A stretch of DNA of 9,791 nucleotides, taken from Candidatus Stahliibacteriota bacterium (GTDB lineage Bacteria > Hydrothermota > Tepidihabitantia > B3-TA06). The notes under the pieces are model-generated. The model saw only the letters and a program-made list of their open reading frames with translations, had not been told where the DNA came from and made no database searches. Shown in pieces: positions 1-5,126 of the stretch; position 1 is the stretch's first letter, and each line of letters starts with the position of its first letter. The stretch covers positions 1-9,791 of the forward strand of contig DAOVCF010000065.1 of assembly GCA_030670165.1 (NCBI GenBank), written 5' to 3'. The position numbers and the translations under genes were made by a program.

Positions 1-215
1 ATGCGTTCGACCATCAGACCCACCTCGTCGGTATGAGCGGCGAACATAACGCGGGGACCGGATTTCTTCTCACCCTTGATCATAAAGAGGTTGCCAAGAT
101 GGTCGGTGTGTACTGAATCAGCATAAGGACCTACGGCATCTATCAGTATCTCGCGCACCGCATCCTCATATCCAGAAACACCTGGCGCATCGCACAAACG
201 CTTCAGGAGCTCCAC
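1..215 (-). CDS. M42 family aminopeptidase, N-terminal part (cut by window edge)
   Basis: This is the first 71 codons of a second M42 (glutamyl aminopeptidase/endoglucanase-like) metallopeptidase. The rest lies to the left of the window. The start is GTG at 215, because an in-frame TGA sits only three codons upstream; a GAGG lies 4 nt before the GTG. The visible part has the family's N-terminal pattern: an LCDAPGVSGYED segment (residues 7-18), a TDHLGNLF strand-turn (38-45) and AAHTDEVGLMV (59-69), in which His61 and Asp63 are the first metal ligands. M42 enzymes are cytosolic, usually binuclear zinc or cobalt aminopeptidases that form large tetrahedral assemblies and clip N-terminal residues from peptides. 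The gene overlaps the end of the preceding M42 gene by 13 nt, so the two are very probably co-translated. The family call is secure; the substrate is not, as the specificity region is missing. Confidence 0.9.
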   Translation of the reverse strand, partial: MELLKRLCDAPGVSGYEDAVREILIDAVGPYADSVHTDHLGNLFMIKGEKKSGPRVMFAAHTDEVGLMVER

Positions 216-1234
216 AGATCCTCACTCTGCAACGAGGTGCTGAGCAGCTTGAGCGATGATTCGGTGTCTGCAAGATCGCAAACCTCAACAGGGGTATGCA
301 TGTTGCGAATGGGAATGGATAAAAGGATCGAGGGGATTCCCTCACCTGAAATACTCAAAACATCGGCCTCGGTTCCGGTGGAGCGGGTTAAAGGCTCGAG
401 CGAGTAGGGTATGGAAAGCTCTGATGCGATGTTTCGCATAGTAACCAGGTGCGATCTTGATAGAATCGGTCCCACACCCAGTACAGGCCCCTTGCCCAGA
501 TGGAACGCGGAATCCTTCACACCGTGGTCTGTTCCGAAGGTGGTATCAACGACCAACGCGAACGAGACGCTCTCCCCGGATTCCAAGGCGCTGCGGCCCG
601 CAAAACCGGCACCGAGCATCATCACCTCCTCCTGGGCTGAAGCAAAGAACCGTATCCGACCTGGAAGTTTGCAGGATACAAGCTCCTCGGTAATGAGAAG
701 GGAGAGATAAAGACCGATGCGGTTGTCCAGCCCAGGACCGGTGAAGCGTGATCCTACGAGCGAAGAGGGCTTTTGGGCCCAGGTGCAGGCCGTACCGATG
801 GAAACCTGTTCCCGAACCTCATCAACAGGTAATCCCACATCTATGAAGAGTTTCTCTCGAGGTATGGGCGCTTTACGCTCTTCCTCGGAGACAAAATGTA
901 GTGGCAGCATACCCACCACCCCGCGGAGCGCTCGTTTCCCCCACACCATAACCTCTTGTGAAGGCACCACCCGCGGGTCTATAGAGGGCATCCGAATATA
1001 CAGATACCCTTCCTCATCGACACGTTCCACCACAAAAGAGACCTGATCGGCGTGGGCTGAGAATAAGGCCAGCTTTGAGCCTTCGCCTATCTCCCATGAG
1101 AGTCCTGCAGGGCCAAGGTCACGAGGTTGGATTCCCCTATCCCTGAGGTGTTCGGAGAGAAACGCCTTCATCCGTTCCTCGTGGCCAGATGGCGAGTGAA
1201 CCTCCAGCAGTTGAAAAAGGAGTTCGTGGTTCAT
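203..1234 (-). CDS. M42 family aminopeptidase (divergent paralogue)
   Basis: Complete 343-residue M42 metallopeptidase, the usual length for the family. The expected metal-binding and catalytic residues are all present: His61 and Asp63 (HADQ), Asp170 (GPGLDNRIG), the Glu202-Glu203 pair (AQEE, general base plus ligand), Asp230 (VVDTT) and His313 (MHTPVE). The STGTEAD segment near 285-291 is also typical. The stretch between about 70 and 165 corresponds to the inserted PDZ-like domain that shapes the TET oligomer. By family knowledge it should be a cytosolic aminopeptidase acting on short peptides. The residues after the first ligands are unusual: HADQVSFVV here, against HTDEVGLMV in the neighbouring paralogue. 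The ATG overlaps the parB stop as ATGA and has no clear ribosome site, so it probably depends on coupling to parB. Placement directly behind parAB looks like operon packing, not a shared function. Confidence 0.93.
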   Translation of the reverse strand: MNHELLFQLLEVHSPSGHEERMKAFLSEHLRDRGIQPRDLGPAGLSWEIGEGSKLALFSAHADQVSFVVERVDEEGYLYIRMPSIDPRVVPSQEVMVWGKRALRGVVGMLPLHFVSEEERKAPIPREKLFIDVGLPVDEVREQVSIGTACTWAQKPSSLVGSRFTGPGLDNRIGLYLSLLITEELVSCKLPGRIRFFASAQEEVMMLGAGFAGRSALESGESVSFALVVDTTFGTDHGVKDSAFHLGKGPVLGVGPILSRSHLVTMRNIASELSIPYSLEPLTRSTGTEADVLSISGEGIPSILLSIPIRNMHTPVEVCDLADTESSLKLLSTSLQSEDLWSS

Positions 1235-2067
1235 TTATTCTTAAACCACTCCAGGAGACGATTAAGCTCGTCCTCACCGGCGTAACAGAGCTCGATCTTC
1301 CCCCCTTTGCGTGTCCTTACTACCCGTACCCTTACGCCCAACTTCTCAGATATAAGCTCCTCTGCGGCAACGACGATCCCATCTTTCTTTTTGCGCCTCG
1401 CAGGCATTTTAACCTTTGTCGCCGAGCGCGCTATCTGCTCCACCGCACGTACGCTAAGACCTTCGGAAACGATGCGTTCACAGAGCTTTTCTGCGAGGGA
1501 AACGGACGAAATCTGCAAAAGCGCCCGTGCATGGCCTTCGGTGATTTTACCCTCCTCAAGAAGCTTTCTGACCTTGCGCGGAAGCGAAAGCAGACGCATG
1601 GTGTTAGCCACGGTCGAGCGATCCTTTCCCACCACCTTGGCCACATCCTCCTGGCTCATCCCGAACTCATCTACCAACTGCTTATAGGCAAGCGCCGCTT
1701 CTATTGGATTGAGGTCTTCACGCTGCAGGTTCTCAACAAGTGCCAGGGCAAGCATCTGGCGATCAGTGGCCTTGCGGATTACTACAGGCACATCCTTTAA
1801 TCCGGCTATCTCGGCTGCCTTCAGGCGTCTTGAACCAACCAGAAGCTGGTAGCTCGTACCCTTTCGTCTGACCACGATGGGTTGAAGCATCCCGTGTTCT
1901 TTGATGGATGCAGCAAGCTCAGAGACCTCCTGGCCTGATATCTTGCGGGGCTGATATGGATTAGTGGCGATAAGCTTGATCGGTATCCTAAGCGTCTCCC
2001 CCTTCAATTCTTTCGGTGCAGCCGGGATAAGGGCGTCAATCCCCTTACCTAAAGCTTTCCTAGCCAC
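1231..2067 (-). CDS. parB: Chromosome partitioning protein ParB (Spo0J-like)
   Basis: 278-residue ParB/Spo0J-type protein that should bind parS centromere sites and slide as a CTP-dependent clamp, loading SMC and stimulating ParA. Domains in order: a ParA-interacting N-terminus (KALGKGIDALIP, 4-14), a ParB/sulfiredoxin-like CTP-binding domain (about 25-115) with NPYQPRK (36-42), GSRR (78-81) and ENLQREDLNPIEAA (112-125), a helix-turn-helix (about 138-160), a second helical DNA-binding part to about 215, a basic linker (KKK at 226-228) and a C-terminal dimerisation domain (about 230-278). The start is GTG and overlaps the parA stop by 8 nt. The odd point is Ser79 where chromosomal ParBs normally have Glu (GERR), a residue tied to CTP hydrolysis. 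Length and domain order match chromosomal ParB; I saw no convincing parS site in the window. Confidence 0.96.
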   Translation of the reverse strand: MARKALGKGIDALIPAAPKELKGETLRIPIKLIATNPYQPRKISGQEVSELAASIKEHGMLQPIVVRRKGTSYQLLVGSRRLKAAEIAGLKDVPVVIRKATDRQMLALALVENLQREDLNPIEAALAYKQLVDEFGMSQEDVAKVVGKDRSTVANTMRLLSLPRKVRKLLEEGKITEGHARALLQISSVSLAEKLCERIVSEGLSVRAVEQIARSATKVKMPARRKKKDGIVVAAEELISEKLGVRVRVVRTRKGGKIELCYAGEDELNRLLEWFKNK

Positions 2068-2818
2068 GGGCGATCACCTCGCTTGCAAGTTCCAGATACG
2101 CCTGTGCGCCGCGCGAGTTGATGTCGTAGTGAAGGATGGTCTGCCCGAAGCTGGGCGCTTCGGCAAGCCGCACGTTGCGGGGAATCACGGTGTCAAAAAC
2201 CTTATCTTGAAAGTACTTGCGGACCTCATCCGCCACCTGATCGGAAAGGTTGGTGCGAACGTCGTACATGGTCAGAAGCACCCCGAATATCACAAGTTCT
2301 GGATTGAGTGAGAATCGGACCCGATCAAGGGTATTCAACAGTTTGCCTATGCCCTCAAGAGAGTAGTACTCGCACTGGACCGGGATAAGGACCCCGTCGG
2401 CAGCCGCCAGGGCGTTAAGGGTCAAAAGACCCAGGGATGGCGGTGCGTCAATAATTATATAGTCGTATTGAGAATCAAGTGGTGCAAGCGCTTCACGCAG
2501 TATTGAGGCGCGCGCCTCGTTCTCCACGAGTTCGATCTCAAGCCCTGCCAGATCGATAGAGGCGGGGATGATATCAAGAAACCTCACGGCGGTCGAACGG
2601 ATAGCTTCACGCACACGGTGAGGTTCACTCAGCACCTCGTAGGTGGAGACCTCAAGCCCCCGGCTGTCTATCCCCAGGCCAGAGGTGGCGTTGGTCTGAG
2701 CATCGGTGTCGACCAGAAGCACCTGTTTTTCGGCAACCGCGAGTGCCGCCGAAAGATTTATCGCAGTGGTGGTCTTTCCAACACCGCCTTTCTGGTTTAC
2801 GATAGCTATCCGCCTCAT
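2060..2818 (-). CDS. parA: Chromosome partitioning ATPase ParA (Soj-like)
   Basis: 252-residue ParA/Soj/MinD-type ATPase without an N-terminal DNA-binding extension, as in chromosomal (type Ib-like) ParA. The deviant Walker A is at 10-17 (KGGVGKTT, with signature Lys10 and Lys15), the Walker A' region is at 34-47 (LLVDTDAQTNATSG) and Walker B is at 121-127 (IIIDAPP). MYDVRTNLSDQV (185-195) and IPRNVRLAEAPS (212-223) are the conserved helices carrying arginines used for nonspecific DNA binding. The protein should dimerise on ATP, coat the nucleoid and be released by ParB. DAQTN replaces the common DPQGN, a mild variant. Its ATG is 12 nt past the hisS stop and has no Shine-Dalgarno directly upstream, which fits either re-initiation after hisS or a leaderless message from a promoter in the hisS tail. 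It overlaps parB by 8 nt. Confidence 0.97.
   Translation of the reverse strand: MRRIAIVNQKGGVGKTTTAINLSAALAVAEKQVLLVDTDAQTNATSGLGIDSRGLEVSTYEVLSEPHRVREAIRSTAVRFLDIIPASIDLAGLEIELVENEARASILREALAPLDSQYDYIIIDAPPSLGLLTLNALAAADGVLIPVQCEYYSLEGIGKLLNTLDRVRFSLNPELVIFGVLLTMYDVRTNLSDQVADEVRKYFQDKVFDTVIPRNVRLAEAPSFGQTILHYDINSRGAQAYLELASEVIARG
2072..2080 (-). promoter_or_regulatory. Extended Shine-Dalgarno of parB
   Basis: GAGGTGATC on the minus strand is a nine-base complement of the usual bacterial 16S rRNA tail (GAUCACCUC). It lies inside the last codons of parA, 4 nt before the parB GTG. The match is unusually long and supports choosing this GTG; it suggests parB is initiated efficiently on its own and not only by read-on from parA. 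Confidence 0.65.
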
Positions 2819-2823
2819 TGGTT

Positions 2824-2851
2824 ATGTTATTTAATCCTCGCCGCTTGTCAA
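2824..2851 (-). promoter_or_regulatory. Putative promoter for parAB inside the 3' end of hisS
   Basis: On the minus strand a perfect TTGACA (2846-2851) is followed after 16 nt by TAACAT (2824-2829, four of six matches to TATAAT). The -10 ends only 5 nt before the parA ATG, so a transcript would begin at or almost at the start codon. The -35 falls in the Leu-Thr codons near the hisS end. The layout repeats the atpC promoter (same -35, same 16-nt spacer, start codon close by), which raises confidence, but the -10 is imperfect and the site is otherwise coding sequence. Confidence 0.45.
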
Positions 2852-4111
2852 TAAAGGAGGATGGATTTTTAGTTCAGGAATACTCTGAACTTCTTCGATG
2901 GTTACCTTGCTCTGCTCACCGGTCTTCATATCCCTTAGGATAAACCGAGCCTTGGCGATCTCGTCCTCACCAACGATTAACACCCTTTCTGCGTTGCGTG
3001 CATCGGCGTGCTTGAGCTTTCTGGAAAGCCCGCCGGGACGGAACTCGGCCTGAACAGAAATCCCTGCATCACGCAGCTTGAAGAGCAACCGCAGCGAATA
3101 TCCCCTGGCCTCATCACCCAAAGGGAGGAGAAGAAGTGGTATGGGTGATTGGGTAAAATCAAAGACCTCCTCCCCCTTACTCACCAGAAGTGCTCGCTCT
3201 ACCCCGAAGGCAAAGCCTGTCGCAGGGGTAGGCGGACCGCCAAGTTCCTCGGCAAGATAATCGTAGCGACCACCGCCGCACAGCGTATCCTGGGCACCAA
3301 GCAACCTGGATTTGAACTCGACCACCGTTCTGGAGTAGTAGTCAAGGCCGCGAACGAGCCGATCGTTCTCCTGGTAGGGAATGGAGAAGCCCTCAAGCCC
3401 CCTTTTGACCTGATCGAAGTGAAGCTTGCAATCCTCGCAAAGGTATTCACGCTGAGAAGGGGCGTTTTTTAAAACAGCCTGGCAGCTTTTAACCTTGCAG
3501 TCGAACACCCGTAAGGGGTTGCGCTTCATTCTTACCTTACAGTCCGAGCAGAGTTCCTCCTGGTGTTCCTTGAGGAATTCCACAAGCTTTTCGGTATATC
3601 CTGGCCTGCACTTGCGGCAGCCGATGGTATTGAGTTCCAGATACATCCCCTTAATACCCATGTCGGTGAAGAGGTCGTAGCCCAGCTTTACGAGTTCAAT
3701 ATCCGCCTCAGGCTCGGCCTCGCCAACGATCTCGGCACCTATCTGGGTGTGCTCGCGATAGCGGCCCTTCTGCGGCTTGTCCTGCCGGAACATAGTCATC
3801 GCATACCAGAGGCGGATGGGAATCTTCAGGTGATTCTCAAGGACAGCCCGCATCACCGACGGCGTTGCTTCAGGCCGGAGTGCAAGATCGCGCCCGCCCA
3901 TATCGGCAAATCGGTACATCTCCTTGATTACTATATCCGATGCCTGGCCGGTGGAGCGCTGGTACAGCTCGTATGCCTCAAAGGTAGGAGTCAGTATGGG
4001 CAGGAACCCGGCGCGGCTGAACTTCTCGTAGACCATCTGCTCCAGTTCCCGCCTGGCCAGAGCCTCGCCGGGCAGGATGTCCCTTGTCCCTTTAACCCGT
4101 TTGAAGCGCAC
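2831..4111 (-). CDS. hisS: Histidyl-tRNA synthetase
   Basis: 426-residue class II synthetase that charges tRNA-His using ATP. Motif 1 is at about 33-45 (AGFLPILTPTFE), motif 2 at 108-125 (FRQDKPQKGRYRE, then HTQIGAE), the histidine-specific segments at 252-266 (LVRGLDYYSRTVVEF) and 279-284 (GGGRYD), and motif 3 at 299-306 (GFAFGVER). The C-terminal anticodon-binding domain runs from about 325 to the end. The insertion domain carries eight cysteines: C165/C168, C188/C191, C205/C210 and C225/C228. Such pairs occur in a subset of bacterial HisRS and could hold zinc. Motif 2 has Asp111 and REHTQ where the usual form is FRxERPQ and REFHQ. The start is GTG with a very strong AAGGAGGAGA site; it overlaps the end of the VanZ gene by 20 nt. 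Identification is certain. Confidence 0.98.
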   Translation of the reverse strand: MRFKRVKGTRDILPGEALARRELEQMVYEKFSRAGFLPILTPTFEAYELYQRSTGQASDIVIKEMYRFADMGGRDLALRPEATPSVMRAVLENHLKIPIRLWYAMTMFRQDKPQKGRYREHTQIGAEIVGEAEPEADIELVKLGYDLFTDMGIKGMYLELNTIGCRKCRPGYTEKLVEFLKEHQEELCSDCKVRMKRNPLRVFDCKVKSCQAVLKNAPSQREYLCEDCKLHFDQVKRGLEGFSIPYQENDRLVRGLDYYSRTVVEFKSRLLGAQDTLCGGGRYDYLAEELGGPPTPATGFAFGVERALLVSKGEEVFDFTQSPIPLLLLPLGDEARGYSLRLLFKLRDAGISVQAEFRPGGLSRKLKHADARNAERVLIVGEDEIAKARFILRDMKTGEQSKVTIEEVQSIPELKIHPPLLTSGED

Positions 4112-4424
4112 GTCTCCTCCTTACAAAACCTATGAGGAATCCAACGACGATGCCTACCTCGTTCGCGGCAAGATCAAGCACGGCAACGTCCCTCTGGGGC
4201 GCAAGGAACTGGAGGAACTCGCTGGCCGCTCCGAAAACAATGGCTATCAAAAGTCCCCACCAGCCGAATGACCGGGCGGACAGGTATCCGAGATAGCCGA
4301 AGGCGAGAGCGTGAAGAAGCTTGTCCACCGGAAACCTTTGAGGCGGCGTCCCTCTGCCCGGGATAAATGACAGGGCTATGAGGAAAAGCGCCCAAACGAG
4401 GAGGTAGAGGTGCCAGCGCCGCAT
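4092..4424 (-). CDS. VanZ-family membrane protein
   Basis: 110-residue hydrophobic protein with the VanZ-like family signature: Asp34-Lys35 and His38 (DKLLHALAFGYLG), Glu69 and Gln72 (SEFLQFLAPQRD), Asp84 and Asn88 (DLAANEVG). Likely membrane segments are at about 5-21, 37-50, 54-70 and 86-101, with a basic cytoplasmic tail (RRRR at 102-105). The family is named after enterococcal VanZ, linked to teicoplanin resistance, but most members are uncharacterised, so no resistance role is claimed. The ATG lies 1 nt past the atpD stop, with AGGGG 5 nt upstream. The gene takes the place where some V-ATPase operons have subunits I and K, but it does not resemble either: subunit K has two or four long helices with an ion-binding Glu, and subunit I is about 600 residues. 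Confidence 0.85.
   Translation of the reverse strand: MRRWHLYLLVWALFLIALSFIPGRGTPPQRFPVDKLLHALAFGYLGYLSARSFGWWGLLIAIVFGAASEFLQFLAPQRDVAVLDLAANEVGIVVGFLIGFVRRRRALQTG
4113..4122 (-). promoter_or_regulatory. Strong Shine-Dalgarno of hisS
   Basis: AAGGAGGAGA lies within the last codons of the VanZ gene, with the AGGAGG core 4 nt from the hisS GTG. It is the strongest ribosome site in the window and fixes the GTG start, even though that puts the start 20 nt inside the upstream gene. Confidence 0.85.
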
Positions 4425-4425
4425 A

Positions 4426-5043
4426 CTAACCCCTGATTATCTCCTTTATGCGCATGAGCCTGGTAAGGTTCGAGCGCTCCATCTCGGAGAGCTTGAGTTT
4501 GATAAAGGAGATGGTCTCTTCAGTATTGGGAATAACCACGTATTCCAAGGCATTGACACGGCGGCGGGTGCGCTCTATCTCGGATGCCAGAAGCTCGAGG
4601 GTCTTCTCCTTCTCTGCCAAAAGCACCATCTTCTCAAGGACCGAATAGAGCGCCTTTAAGGCAAGGTCAAGTTCGCCCGAGGTCTCAAGGAATCCGTATG
4701 AGCGGATGCGACCGGTAAGTTTCGGCTTGAAGGTGGGCGTCTTTACGTTGAGTATTCGGCGTGTTCCTGCCTCGATTACCAGCCTGGCCGCGGGAAGCGA
4801 GGTGGCGATCTCGGTGGCACGGGGGTCGCGCTGAGCTGAGGCCAAGGCATAACGGGCAAAGGCCCTGCGAAGGGGTTCCTCAACCTCCTCGCGCATCTGT
4901 CTGATTTCATCAACGAGAGAGTAAACGTTGCGCATAAGCTCCTCGAGCTTATCCTTTAAGAGCTTGTGTCCGCGGGCGGCAATCGCCAGACGCTTGCGCA
5001 GCTTCAAAAGCTCCATCCTGGTCGCGTTGACTGCGAGTCTCAA
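4426..5043 (-). CDS. atpD: V/A-type ATP synthase subunit D (central rotor shaft)
   Basis: 205-residue subunit D, the coiled-coil shaft that turns inside the A3B3 head, analogous to F-type gamma. The N-terminus (RLAVNATRMELLKLRKRL) with RGHKLLKDKLEELMR, and the C-terminal ERTRRRVNALEYVVIP, are the family hallmarks; both ends are long amphipathic helices. I place the start at TTG 5043. This gives the usual MxLxVNxTRMELL beginning and a GAGGAG exactly 5 nt upstream. An in-frame GTG at 5049 would add two residues but would overlap the GAGGAG itself. The TTG overlaps the TGA of a 28-codon open frame (TTGA), which suggests coupled initiation. The stop is 1 nt from the VanZ start. Confidence 0.97.
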   Translation of the reverse strand: MRLAVNATRMELLKLRKRLAIAARGHKLLKDKLEELMRNVYSLVDEIRQMREEVEEPLRRAFARYALASAQRDPRATEIATSLPAARLVIEAGTRRILNVKTPTFKPKLTGRIRSYGFLETSGELDLALKALYSVLEKMVLLAEKEKTLELLASEIERTRRRVNALEYVVIPNTEETISFIKLKLSEMERSNLTRLMRIKEIIRG

Positions 5044-5126
5044 ACCCACTCCTCATTCTCTTCATCCGCCATCACAATTTTCATCTCACACAGGTTTAGA
5101 ATCTTAGAAGGTGCGTTGCGGATCAA
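5040..5126 (-). CDS. Possible 28-residue mini-gene bridging atpB and atpD
   Basis: Open frame of 28 codons plus TGA that exactly fills the only sizeable gap in the operon. It starts with TTG overlapping the atpB stop as TTGA, has GAGGAG 5 nt upstream (inside the atpB Glu codons), and ends with a TGA that overlaps the proposed atpD TTG start in the same TTGA arrangement. The peptide starts MIRNAPSKILNL, has an internal CEMKIVMA and ends in an acidic tail, DEENEEWV. I recognise no family. It could be a real small protein, a coupling leader that carries ribosomes from atpB to atpD, or a chance open frame. The matching signals at both ends favour translation, but 28 codons is too short for coding statistics. 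A shorter version could start at an internal ATG (codon 15), which has a poorer ribosome site. Confidence 0.4.
   Translation of the reverse strand: MIRNAPSKILNLCEMKIVMADEENEEWV

Noticed and set aside
1189..1800. Plus-strand open frame of about 200 codons opposite parB
   Set aside because: It lies antisense to a clearly conserved parB and its translation resembles no family; it is a by-product of the codon usage of parB.
3563..4135. Plus-strand open frame of about 190 codons opposite hisS
   Set aside because: It is antisense to highly conserved HisRS motifs, with no ribosome site or recognisable domain.
4092..4424. Subunit K or I of the V-ATPase
   Set aside because: The 110-residue protein has the VanZ pattern (DK..H, E..Q, R, D...N) and lacks the glycine-rich helical hairpins of K or the size of I.
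5044..5049. GTG at 5049 as the atpD start
   Set aside because: The GTG overlaps the GAGGAG ribosome site, leaving no spacing; TTG 5043 has ideal spacing and gives the family's normal N-terminus.
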